Shown: one piece after another, positions 1-5,603 of the stretch | Position numbering within the stretch: position 1 is the first letter of the stretch | How the letters are laid out: the number at the start of each line of letters is the position of its first letter | Assembly (NCBI GenBank): GCA_946491675.1 | Contig: CAMLYN010000062.1 | Span: 1-6,484, forward strand | From: an uncultured Mycoplasmatota bacterium | Lineage (GTDB): Bacteria > Bacillota_I > Bacilli_A > RF39 > UBA660 | DNA length: 6,484 nucleotides | Direction: 5' to 3' | Position numbers and translations under genes: made by a program | The notes under the pieces: generated by a model | Told to the model about the DNA's origin: nothing | What the model saw: only the letters and a program-made list of their open reading frames with translations | Database searches by the model: none

Positions 1-1
1 A

Positions 2-130
2 TTTGATGTTTTAGTTCCTCGTTACGCTAATCGTAATGGTGGATATACTAGAATCCTTAAATTAGATGAACGTCGTGGTGACGATGCTTTAATGGTTATT
101 ATAGAATTAGTTAAGGAAGATGCCAAATAA
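2..130 (+). CDS. rplQ: 50S ribosomal protein L17, C-terminal part (5' end outside window)
   Basis: The first 42 codons read in frame 2 end at TAA (128-130). They contain [21 protein letters not shown] followed by a hydrophobic stretch ending IIELVKED. The pattern RYxxRxGGYTRIxKLxxRxGD...A.IELV is the conserved C-terminal half of ribosomal protein L17, a structural protein of the large subunit near the peptide exit tunnel. L17 is about 120 residues in Firmicutes, so roughly two thirds of the gene lies upstream. In low-GC Firmicutes rplQ closes the rpoA operon and is commonly followed by the ECF ATPase genes. Here that junction is interrupted by two other genes, with ecfA1 starting about 1.6 kb later. 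The family assignment is firm. Confidence 0.95.
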   Translation, partial: FDVLVPRYANRNGGYTRILKLDERRGDDALMVIIELVKEDAK

Positions 131-145
131 GGTATCTTTTTATTT

Positions 146-170
146 AAAAAAAATTAGATAAATCTAATTT
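146..170 (-). terminator. Intrinsic terminator of the minus-strand gene, possibly shared with rplQ
   Basis: A perfect inverted repeat has arms AAATTAGAT (151-159) and ATCTAATTT (162-170). Folded with a 4-base loop it gives eight pairs. Read on the minus strand, the right-hand A run (146-153) becomes a run of about eight T directly after the stem, which is the form of a terminator for the 164-610 gene. It overlaps that gene's TAG stop (164-166). On the plus strand only TTT follows the stem, so it would be a weak terminator for rplQ. Confidence 0.6.
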
Positions 171-610
171 AAATAATGCTCATTTAAAAATTCATATTGT
201 TCATTGATTATAATTTCAAAATCTTTATTTATATAACCAATAATATAATTAGTTGGGATTATATATAATGGAGGTTCATCTTTGTCCCAATTTTTAGGTT
301 TGTTATAATTTTTAGTTATAGCATAATCAATTTCTTCTTTGGGAATTCCTAATAAAACAATATTAGGATTTTTTCGATAATTTTCACCATTTTCTTGTAA
401 GCAGTAATCGATTGGATTATCAATAAATTCTTTAGGTATTTCGATAGTTGTTGATAATAGTCTTTTTTCTACTAAATACAGTCCTTCTTCACATATGTCA
501 TCGCCACTTTTATTAGTAATATGATAAAAATATCTAATACCATCTAAACTAACTAATTCTCTAAATTCATTTTCAAAACCAGGATTTCTTGCCAATATTT
601 CATCTTTCAT
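164..610 (-). CDS. Hypothetical 148-aa protein with ART-like (ADP-ribosyltransferase-fold) N-terminal motif
   Basis: I do not recognise this family with certainty. The start chosen is the ATG at 610-608. A longer reading would begin at GTG (619-617), but that GTG lies inside the ribosome binding site AGGTG (621-617 on the minus strand), six bases before the ATG. What can be seen: YHIT at about residues 29-32, followed by IxxxGL (39-44), resembles the first motif of ART-fold proteins such as the DarT/DUF4433 group. An STT (53-55) follows, then the strand NIVLLGIP (83-90) and the segment PPLYIIPTNYIIGYI (113-127), which recalls the ART C-terminal strand pair. There is no signal peptide or membrane segment, so it is probably cytoplasmic. 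It stands alone, opposite to its neighbours, with its own promoter and terminator. An ADP-ribosyltransferase-like role is inference only; it could be an unrelated accessory protein. Confidence 0.8.
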   Translation of the reverse strand: MKDEILARNPGFENEFRELVSLDGIRYFYHITNKSGDDICEEGLYLVEKRLLSTTIEIPKEFIDNPIDYCLQENGENYRKNPNIVLLGIPKEEIDYAITKNYNKPKNWDKDEPPLYIIPTNYIIGYINKDFEIIINEQYEFLNEHYLN

Positions 611-627
611 TTTGATCACCTATTTAT

Positions 628-656
628 ATTGTATCATATTTTTATATATAAAATTG
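628..656 (-). promoter_or_regulatory. Extended -10 promoter of the minus-strand gene
   Basis: Read on the minus strand, TGATACAAT (636-628) is an extended -10 element, with TG one base before TACAAT. No good -35 box lies 16-18 bases upstream (651-656 reads CAATTT), as is common for extended -10 promoters. The predicted start of transcription, about 621, leaves only about ten bases before the ATG at 610, just enough for the AGGTG ribosome binding site. Confidence 0.5.
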
Positions 657-710
657 TTATAATTAAGAAATTTTTAATATAATAATAAATTCATCCAAAC
701 CATGATTAAA

Positions 711-756
711 ACTTTAATATAATATTTTAAAGTCAAAAAATATATTGTATTAAAGT
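711..756. repeat. 15-bp imperfect inverted repeat in the divergent intergenic region
   Basis: The arms ACTTTAATATAATAT (711-725) and ATATTGTATTAAAGT (742-756) are complementary at 14 of 15 positions. The exception is a T:G pair, which would still pair in RNA. The 16-base spacer begins with a further TTAAAGT (727-733), so the seven-base word occurs three times: once as ACTTTAA and twice as TTAAAGT. No T run follows, so this is not an obvious terminator. It lies between the promoters of the two divergent genes and could be an operator. AT-rich composition makes chance more likely than it would be at neutral GC. Confidence 0.4.
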
Positions 757-787
757 ATCAAATTTAACATTTTGTTCTTTTAAATTA

Positions 788-832
788 TTGTATCTATTTG
801 ATAGTTTTAGTATAATTATAATTGTGGGGTGA
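788..832 (+). promoter_or_regulatory. Promoter and ribosome binding site of the short-chain dehydrogenase gene
   Basis: TTGTAT (788-793) and TATAAT (811-816) are separated by exactly 17 bases, a good housekeeping-sigma arrangement. The leader is short: transcription would start near 823, and the purine-rich GGGGTGA (826-832) precedes the ATG at 837. This supports independent transcription of the gene rather than read-through from rplQ. Confidence 0.65.
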
Positions 833-836
833 TTAG

Positions 837-1592
837 ATGAAAGCTTTGATAACAGGTGCATCAAGCGGTTTAGGAGCTGATTTTGCTAGGATTCTTAGTG
901 CAAAAGGCTATGATTTGATATTAGTTGCTAGAAGAAAAAAGAAAATGGAAGCTTTAGCAAAAGAATTAAATACTAAAGTTGAAATAATAGAATTAGATAT
1001 TTCTAGTACTTATAATTGTATGAAATTATACGATAAAGTAAAAAAAGAAAAAATAGATATTTTAATTAACAATGCTGGTTTTGGTTTATTTGGAAAATTT
1101 GATGAAACAAAATTAGATACTGAATTAGATATGATTGATTTGAATATAAAGACTGTTCATACTTTAACTAAATTGTTTTTAAAAGATTTTAAAAAAAGAG
1201 GCTATGGATACATATTAAATGTGGCATCAGCTGCCGCATTCTTGCCAGGACCATTAATGAGTACTTATTATGCAACTAAGGTATATTTACTTCATTTAAC
1301 TTTGGCTATTAAAGAGGAATTAAAAAAAGATAATAGTAATGTTTATATTGGTGCTTTATGTCCTGGACCAGTTGATACCGAATTTAATAAAGTAGCTAAA
1401 GTTAAATTCACTGTTAAAAGTTTAAGTAGTGAATATGTTACTAAATATGCAATTGATAAAATGTTTAAGAAGAAAATGATTATTATTCCTGGAACTACAA
1501 CTAGATTTGCTATTTATTTTTCAAAAATATTACCAATGAATATTAAATTATCTATCAGTTATAGATTACAAAAATCAAAAGATAATCGATAA
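837..1592 (+). CDS. Classical short-chain dehydrogenase/reductase (SDR family, NAD(P)-dependent)
   Basis: This 251-residue protein has the complete classical SDR motif set. They are the cofactor-binding TGASSGLG (6-13), VARR (30-33, where the arginines favour NADPH), ELD (52-54, adenine contact) and NNAG (78-81). The active site is N103, S131, Y144 and K148 (YxxxK with Ser 13 residues earlier). PGPVDT (176-181) follows the active site as usual. These proteins are cytosolic oxidoreductases acting on carbonyl or hydroxyl groups. The substrate cannot be read from sequence, and the overall look is of the broad-specificity YdfG/DltE-like group. The start is well supported by GGGGTGA a few bases upstream, and ALITGASS begins at the usual distance from the N-terminus. 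It has its own promoter and terminator, so it appears monocistronic. Function in the ECF or ribosomal context is not implied. Confidence 0.93.
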   Translation: MKALITGASSGLGADFARILSAKGYDLILVARRKKKMEALAKELNTKVEIIELDISSTYNCMKLYDKVKKEKIDILINNAGFGLFGKFDETKLDTELDMIDLNIKTVHTLTKLFLKDFKKRGYGYILNVASAAAFLPGPLMSTYYATKVYLLHLTLAIKEELKKDNSNVYIGALCPGPVDTEFNKVAKVKFTVKSLSSEYVTKYAIDKMFKKKMIIIPGTTTRFAIYFSKILPMNIKLSISYRLQKSKDNR

Positions 1593-1628
1593 GATAATTT
1601 GGTTTTAGTTAAATATTTGTCAACTATG

Positions 1629-1653
1629 AACTCGATCAAAATGATTGAGTTTT
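1629..1653 (+). terminator. Intrinsic terminator after the SDR gene
   Basis: The arms AACTCGATC (1629-1637) and GATTGAGTT (1643-1651) form a nine-pair stem with one G-U pair and an AAAAT loop, followed by TTTTATAAT. It lies 37 bases after the SDR stop codon and ends 28 bases before the -35 box of the ecf operon, so it separates the two transcripts. Confidence 0.75.
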
Positions 1654-1667
1654 ATAATATTATAAAA
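1650..1667. repeat. Perfect 18-base palindrome upstream of the ecf promoter
   Basis: TTTTATAAT (1650-1658) is followed directly by its exact reverse complement ATTATAAAA (1659-1667). The palindrome overlaps the T run of the preceding terminator and ends 13 bases before the -35 box at 1681. It could be a protein-binding site upstream of the ecf promoter or simply a consequence of AT richness. Confidence 0.35.
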
Positions 1668-1680
1668 TCAAAAAGATTAT

Positions 1681-1709
1681 TTGAAAATTATTGGATTTTA
1701 TATTATAAT
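1681..1709 (+). promoter_or_regulatory. Near-consensus promoter of the ecfA1-ecfA2-ecfT-truA operon
   Basis: TTGAAA (1681-1686) and TATAAT (1704-1709) are separated by exactly 17 bases, 11 of 12 matches to the housekeeping consensus. Transcription would start near 1716, leaving a leader of about 13 bases with a GGTGAGGA ribosome binding site before the ATG at 1729. The TTG of the -35 box is in frame with ecfA1 and could be mistaken for a start codon. Confidence 0.8.
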
Positions 1710-1728
1710 ATTTTCAGTGGTGAGGACT

Positions 1729-2526
1729 ATGATAAGTATTAAAAATCTTGAATTTAGATATCGCAATAAAGAGTTATTCAACAATTTAAATATGGAATTT
1801 GATGATAAAAAGATAACTTCTTTAATAGGTCCTAATGGAAGCGGTAAATCAACTTTAGTTAAAATATTAGTTGGATTATATCGTTACAACGGCAATATTA
1901 CTATTGATGGAATACCACTTTTAAAAGACAATCGAAAAGACATTAGAAAAAAAATTGGTGTTGTGTTTACTAATCCTGATAATCAATTTGTTGCTGAAAC
2001 TGTAATGGATGATATTGCTTTTACATTAGAAAATATGAATTATAAAAAAGAAGATATTAGAAAAAAAATTGAAGAAATTACTAAATATTTAGGGATTTAT
2101 GATATTTTAGAAGCTAATCCTCATGACTTAAATAGTAATCAAAAACAATTAGTCAGCTTAGCTAGTGCATTAGTTCATGACCCCAAAATTTTAATATTAG
2201 ATGAAGCCTTAACAATGTTAGACCCATTTGATAAGGAAAAGATATTAAAAATATTACAGGAATTAAATGCTAAAGGATTAACTATTATTAATATTAGTCA
2301 TGATATTGAAGACACCTTGATAAGTGATAAAATATATATTTTAGATAAAGGTAAAATTGTTTTAGAAGGAACTAAAGAAGAAATATATAAAGAAGAAAAA
2401 AAACTTCATAGTTTAGGATTCAATTTACCATTTATGGTAGAACTATCTAATCGTTTAATGTTTTATGATTTAATTGATCATGTTATTTATGATATGGAAG
2501 AGATGGTGGATACACTATGGAAGTAA
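1729..2526 (+). CDS. ecfA1: ECF transporter ATPase EcfA1 (CbiO-type), with degenerate signature motif
   Basis: This 265-residue cytoplasmic ABC ATPase powers uptake of vitamins or metal ions by a shared ECF energising module. The start is ATG 1729 with GGTGAGGA just upstream; an in-frame TTG at 1681 is part of the promoter. Motifs are: Walker A GPNGSGKST (34-42); the EcfA hallmark NPDNQF (82-87) in the Q-loop region; Walker B ILILDE with D158 and catalytic E159; a D-loop around MLDP (163-166); and the H-loop His H191. Two key positions are unusual. The Q-loop glutamine, normally in VFQNPDNQF, is Thr81. The ABC signature, normally LSGGQ, is LNSNQ (134-138), losing both the Ser and a Gly that bind ATP across the dimer. 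The frame is open and the C-terminal domain present, so this does not look like a pseudogene. It overlaps ecfA2 by 10 bases. Confidence 0.93.
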   Translation: MISIKNLEFRYRNKELFNNLNMEFDDKKITSLIGPNGSGKSTLVKILVGLYRYNGNITIDGIPLLKDNRKDIRKKIGVVFTNPDNQFVAETVMDDIAFTLENMNYKKEDIRKKIEEITKYLGIYDILEANPHDLNSNQKQLVSLASALVHDPKILILDEALTMLDPFDKEKILKILQELNAKGLTIINISHDIEDTLISDKIYILDKGKIVLEGTKEEIYKEEKKLHSLGFNLPFMVELSNRLMFYDLIDHVIYDMEEMVDTLWK

Positions 2527-3362
2527 AATTTAATGATGTTTATTATATATATAATGAAAAAACACCTCTTTCAAAATTGGTTTTAGGCAATATTAATACA
2601 ACTTTTAAAGAAGGAACAATTAGTGGAATTATTGGTAAAAGTGGTAGTGGTAAAACGACTTTAATAGAATTAATTAATGCTTTAATTATTCCGACTAAAG
2701 GTAGAGTTGAAGTAGGAAGTAATGTAATAAGTAAAACAAGAAAAATAAAAAATATTAATAATTTAAGATATAAAATAGGATTAGTTTTTCAAATTCCTGA
2801 AGAGCAATTTTTCTGTAATACAGTTAAAGAAGAAATTGAGTTTGGAATGAGATATTTTAAAAAAACAGTTAAAAGTATCGAAAAACATGTATCAGATGCA
2901 TTACTAATGGTTGGTTTAGATGATAGTTATTTAAATAGAAGTCCATTTACTTTAAGTAGTGGTGAAATGCGCAAAGTAGCTATTGCTTCAATATTAGCTT
3001 TTAATCCTAAAGTAATAATATTAGATGAACCAACTATTGGTTTAGATAATCAAAGTAAGAATAATTTGATTAAAATAATTAAATTATTAAAAAATCGATA
3101 TAAAAAAACAATAATAATAGTTAGTAATGACACTGATTTGCTTTTGCAAATTGCTGATCATATTGTTTTGTTAGATAAAGGTAAAATTGTATTTGATGGT
3201 AATAAATATGAAGTATTCAAACAGGACTTAGAAAAATATGGATTAAAAAGACCAAGAATAATCGAATTTGAACAAATGATTTTAGAAAAAAAAGGATTAA
3301 AGATAGGTTATCGTGATGATATTAATGACTTAATGAAGGATGTGTATCGATATGTTAAATAA
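2517..3362 (+). CDS. ecfA2: ECF transporter ATPase EcfA2 (CbiO-type)
   Basis: This 281-residue ABC ATPase is the partner of EcfA1 in the ECF energising heterodimer on the inner face of the membrane. Motifs are Walker A GKSGSGKTT (40-48), Q-loop Q92 in VFQIPEEQFF, signature LSSGE (146-150), Walker B VIILDEP with D170 and E171, and D-loop GLD (175-177). The H-loop histidine expected after the next beta strand is replaced by Asn204 (IVSND). The ATP site built on EcfA2's Walker A therefore lacks its His and faces the degenerate LNSNQ signature of EcfA1. The other site keeps a His and faces an acceptable signature. The start overlaps the end of ecfA1 by 10 bases and has GGTGGA (2505-2510) six bases upstream, which indicates translational coupling. 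Assignment as A2 rests on gene order and the N-terminal VxFxDVxYxY pattern. Confidence 0.93.
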   Translation: MEVKFNDVYYIYNEKTPLSKLVLGNINTTFKEGTISGIIGKSGSGKTTLIELINALIIPTKGRVEVGSNVISKTRKIKNINNLRYKIGLVFQIPEEQFFCNTVKEEIEFGMRYFKKTVKSIEKHVSDALLMVGLDDSYLNRSPFTLSSGEMRKVAIASILAFNPKVIILDEPTIGLDNQSKNNLIKIIKLLKNRYKKTIIIVSNDTDLLLQIADHIVLLDKGKIVFDGNKYEVFKQDLEKYGLKRPRIIEFEQMILEKKGLKIGYRDDINDLMKDVYRYVK

Positions 3363-4104
3363 GGTGATGATTGGTAGATATTACCCAATTAATTCATTAG
3401 TTCATAAAATGAATCCTTTAGCCAAAATAATTTGTGTTTTGTTGTTTATTATTATGGTATTTTTAACTTTCAATATTAGGTTTAATATTATTATATCGAT
3501 TCTATTAATACTGATGTTGTTTAATACTAAAATTCCTGCTAATGTCTATGTAAAAACAGTATTAAGTATTAAATGGTTATTGTTATTTATTTTGATTATT
3601 AACATAATAATTGGTTCTAGTTTACAAGTAACTATAATTACAATTTTAAGGCTTATTTATATTGTCTTATATACTTCGATTCTTACTTTAACAACCCCAC
3701 CGACAGAAATAACTTATGGATTAGAAAAACTTTTTTCACCTTTAAGGTTAGTCGGAATATCAGTTAATAAAATGGCTTTGTCAATAAGTTTAGCTTTAAG
3801 ATTTATCCCAACAATTATTGATCAAGGTAATAAGATTATTAAATCCCAAGCTAGTCGTGGAATTGATTATTACCATTCTAATTTTAGTGGGAAAATATTA
3901 GCGATTAAATCATTAATTATCCCAATGTTTATTTTAAGTTTTAGAAAAGCTGATGACTTAGCTGATGCAATGGAAGTAAGGTTGTATAATGTAAACAATA
4001 AAAGAACGAATTTTAGACAAAATAAATGGGGATTTTATGATACATTTATAACGCTTATGCATCTTTGTTTATTTATTTTAATAGTAAAGGAAGTATTTTT
4101 GTGA
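3352..4104 (+). CDS. ecfT: ECF transporter transmembrane coupling protein EcfT (CbiQ-like)
   Basis: This integral membrane protein of about 250 residues couples ATP hydrolysis by EcfA1/EcfA2 to toppling of the substrate-binding S component. The N-terminus GRYYPINSLVHKMNPLAK is the family's usual opening. It is followed by hydrophobic helices at roughly 24-41, 43-58, 73-89 and 92-114. A cytoplasmic coupling region follows, and a last helix lies at about 230-247. The two X-R-X motifs that contact the ATPases are visible: SRG (168-170, after KSQA) and EVR (208-210, in DAMEVRLY). The start ATG 3352 overlaps ecfA2 by 11 bases, with AAGGA (3336-3340) upstream at a rather long distance. An in-frame ATG at 3340 has no ribosome binding site and adds four residues the family lacks. 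No S-component gene lies nearby, as expected for a shared group II module. Confidence 0.93.
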   Translation: MLNKVMIGRYYPINSLVHKMNPLAKIICVLLFIIMVFLTFNIRFNIIISILLILMLFNTKIPANVYVKTVLSIKWLLLFILIINIIIGSSLQVTIITILRLIYIVLYTSILTLTTPPTEITYGLEKLFSPLRLVGISVNKMALSISLALRFIPTIIDQGNKIIKSQASRGIDYYHSNFSGKILAIKSLIIPMFILSFRKADDLADAMEVRLYNVNNKRTNFRQNKWGFYDTFITLMHLCLFILIVKEVFL

Positions 4105-4841
4105 GATATTTAATTACATTCAGTTATGATGGTTCAAAATTTAAAGGTTATCAAAAACAACCTCGTTTAAAAACAGTTCAAGGAGAAATTGAAAAAGCAT
4201 TAAAAGAATTAAATACAGAACCAGTTACCATTCATGCCTCTGGAAGAACTGATGCAGGAGTTCATGCTTTAAATCAAAAAGCTCATTTTGATCTTGAAAT
4301 TGACATTACTCCTGAAAAACTACACAAAGCTTTAAACAGCTTATTAAATGATTATATATATGTTAAAAAAGTTGAAGAAGTTGATAGTACTTTTCATGCT
4401 AGATTTAATGTTAGTGCAAAAGAATATATTTATAAAATTAATATGGGTGAATATGATCCAATTGAAAAGGATTATGTATTTCAATATAATAAAAAATTAG
4501 ATTTAGTTGAAATGGAAAGAGCTCTAAAATATCTAGAGGGGACACATGACTTTAAATCGTTTTCTAAAGCAGATGAAGAAAAAGAAGATTTTACAAGAAC
4601 AATTATTCAAACTAATTTAATTAGAAATATTAAAAATGTTAATAAATTTGTTATATCATTTTTAGGAACTGGCTTTTTACGATATCAAGTAAGAAATATG
4701 GTTGGAGTATTATTAGAAATTGGCGAGGGTAAAAGAAAAAGTGAGGATATTTTAGAAATTTTAGAAGCTAAAGATCGAAGAAAAGCTGGTATTACTGCCC
4801 CACCAGAAGGCCTATATTTAAACGATGTATATTATCGGTGA
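4101..4841 (+). CDS. truA: tRNA pseudouridine(38-40) synthase TruA
   Basis: This 246-residue cytosolic enzyme isomerises uridine to pseudouridine at positions 38-40 of the tRNA anticodon arm. The N-terminus RYLITFSYDGSKFKGYQKQP is characteristic. The catalytic motif GRTDAGVHA carries the nucleophile D51. ARFNVSAKEYIYKI, FLRYQVRNMVG and the C-terminal TAPPEGLYL are all conserved family segments. Length fits Firmicute homologues. The start is GTG 4101, supported by AAGGAAG (4087-4093) seven bases upstream and by MRYLITF being the natural N-terminus. A longer in-frame reading from ATG 4065 would lie deep inside ecfT. The GTG shares bases with the ecfT TGA stop (GTGA), so the gene is translationally coupled to ecfT. 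In many low-GC Firmicutes truA is followed directly by rplM; here the toxin-antitoxin operon intervenes. Confidence 0.96.
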   Translation: MRYLITFSYDGSKFKGYQKQPRLKTVQGEIEKALKELNTEPVTIHASGRTDAGVHALNQKAHFDLEIDITPEKLHKALNSLLNDYIYVKKVEEVDSTFHARFNVSAKEYIYKINMGEYDPIEKDYVFQYNKKLDLVEMERALKYLEGTHDFKSFSKADEEKEDFTRTIIQTNLIRNIKNVNKFVISFLGTGFLRYQVRNMVGVLLEIGEGKRKSEDILEILEAKDRRKAGITAPPEGLYLNDVYYR

Positions 4842-5034
4842 ATGATAGAATGTTAAAATTTGAAATAAGTAAGCTAATCGATAATATATAAATATAGTAT
4901 ACTAATAAAATAGGCTAGAAGAGATTTAAATGTAATTACGCTAATTTTTTTAAAGAATCAAAAAAAATATTGCTATATATTTAAAATTAATTGGTAATGA
5001 TAATGATGTTGAAAATAATATAGATAATTATATG
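4842..5034. other. AT-rich gap after truA without a convincing gene
   Basis: This stretch has no gene I can support. It holds a perfect 10-base palindrome TAGTATACTA (4895-4904). An open fragment without a plausible start and ribosome binding site begins near 4956 (reading RIKKNIAIYLKLIGNDNDVENN) and runs through the toxin promoter to TAA near 5073. It may be the remnant of a gene disrupted when the downstream operon arrived, or chance in AT-rich DNA. Confidence 0.4.
4934..4951 (+). terminator. Weak candidate terminator of the ecf-truA operon
   Basis: AATTA (4934-4938) and TAATT (4942-4946) can pair around a CGC loop and are followed by a run of seven T (4945-4951). The stem has only five A-T pairs, so on its own it would be weak. 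It is, however, the only stem with a T run that I found between truA and the next promoter. Confidence 0.3.
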
Positions 5035-5063
5035 TTGACAGCCGAACTATTGTTTGGTATAAT
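5035..5063 (+). promoter_or_regulatory. Consensus promoter of the toxin-antitoxin operon, with a dyad in its spacer
   Basis: TTGACA (5035-5040) and TATAAT (5058-5063) are both perfect, 17 bases apart, and the -10 box is extended (TGG before TATAAT). Transcription would start near 5070, giving about 60 bases of leader before the toxin ATG. The spacer holds a dyad, CCGAAC (5042-5047) and GTTTGG (5052-5057), imperfect at one position. It sits exactly between the two promoter boxes, a natural place for a repressor to bind. Autoregulation by the antitoxin or toxin-antitoxin complex is inference. Confidence 0.85.
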
Positions 5064-5130
5064 TTGTTTGTAAATATTATTGTATAAAATTTATTTTAAA
5101 CGCAAAAATAAATATATAAGGAATTAGTGA

Positions 5131-5601
5131 ATGAAAGAGTTAGAAAAATTAATTAATTTTATTAACGATAGATTTTCATATATATTTAATGAATTACAAC
5201 AATTATGTTTTTCATGCAATGTAACAAGTAGGGTAAAAGCATTAAATTCAATTCAATATAAAATTGAAAATTACAGATTAAATCACGAAAATGGGAAAAT
5301 ACCAATAAAGAAATGTTTGAACGATCTTCTGGGATTTAGAATAATTTTTTTAGATGATATTGATTATAAAAACATAAAAGATTATATTAATGATACATTT
5401 CCTAAATTAAAGTGTATTAAATCCACTAAGAAAGGATATGATGCTGTACATATATATTTTGGAAATGAAAATAATAAAAAATTTCAATGGGAATTACAAT
5501 TATGGAATAAAAGCAAAGAAAAAACAAATTTAAAATCGCATGCAGAATATAAACAAGACTATACTAAATGGGAAAACATAAATAATAAAGGAGGTGTTTA
5601 G
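5131..5601 (+). CDS. Small alarmone-synthetase-like toxin (toxSAS), RelA/SpoT synthetase domain
   Basis: This 156-residue protein is a single RelA/SpoT-type nucleotide pyrophosphokinase domain with no hydrolase or regulatory domains. Motifs in order are RVKALNSIQYK (R34, K36, S40, K44), NDLLGFRIIF (D65, G68, R70), KGYDAVH (G102, Y103, H107), WELQLW (E121, Q123), and SHAEYKQDY (H137, Y140, K141). ELQLW replaces the EIQIRT of housekeeping (p)ppGpp synthetases. The short length, this substitution and the adjacent Panacea antitoxin point to the toxic SAS group. Known members either pyrophosphorylate the tRNA 3' CCA end and block translation or make growth-inhibiting alarmones. Which activity applies here cannot be read from sequence. 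Catalytic positions look intact. The start has AAGGA (5118-5122) eight bases upstream. It is the first gene of a bicistron and contains the antitoxin's ribosome binding site in its last codons. Confidence 0.88.
   Translation: MKELEKLINFINDRFSYIFNELQQLCFSCNVTSRVKALNSIQYKIENYRLNHENGKIPIKKCLNDLLGFRIIFLDDIDYKNIKDYINDTFPKLKCIKSTKKGYDAVHIYFGNENNKKFQWELQLWNKSKEKTNLKSHAEYKQDYTKWENINNKGGV
5588..5596 (+). promoter_or_regulatory. Very strong ribosome binding site of the antitoxin gene
   Basis: AAAGGAGGTG ending at about 5597 is an almost full complement of the 16S rRNA 3' end and sits seven bases before the antitoxin ATG. It is encoded by the last toxin codons (KGGV). The toxin itself has only AAGGA, so the arrangement should make more antitoxin than toxin from the same mRNA. 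Confidence 0.85.
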
Positions 5602-5603
5602 TT

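Noticed and set aside
611..619. GTG 619 as the start of the minus-strand gene
   Set aside because: The GTG is part of the AGGTG ribosome binding site of the ATG at 610, and it has no separate site of its own.
1681..1728. Upstream TTG start giving ecfA1 16 extra residues
   Set aside because: The TTG is the first half of the -35 box of the promoter, transcription starts downstream of it, and the extra residues are not found in the family. ATG 1729 has a good ribosome binding site.
1729..2526. ecfA1 as a decaying pseudogene because of LNSNQ and Thr81
   Set aside because: The frame is full length, Walker A, Walker B, the catalytic Glu and H-loop His are intact, and the overlap with ecfA2 is preserved.
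3340..3351. ATG 3340 as the ecfT start
   Set aside because: No ribosome binding site precedes it, and the four added residues are not typical. ATG 3352 gives the usual N-terminal length before GRYYP.
4065..4100. ATG 4065 as the truA start
   Set aside because: It lies deep inside ecfT and adds 12 residues before the conserved RYLITFSYDG opening. GTG 4101 has AAGGAAG at good spacing and a GTGA overlap with the ecfT stop.
4102..4841. Mycoplasma-type code with TGA as Trp
   Set aside because: TGA ends ecfT at a coupled overlap with truA and ends truA right after its conserved C-terminus, and all visible Trp codons are TGG.
22..4945. Shared 10-mer TTACGCTAAT at 22-31 and 4936-4945 as attachment-site or duplication marks
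   Set aside because: The first copy is within rplQ coding sequence, the flanks differ, and no integrase or tRNA gene is present. Ten bases can recur by chance.
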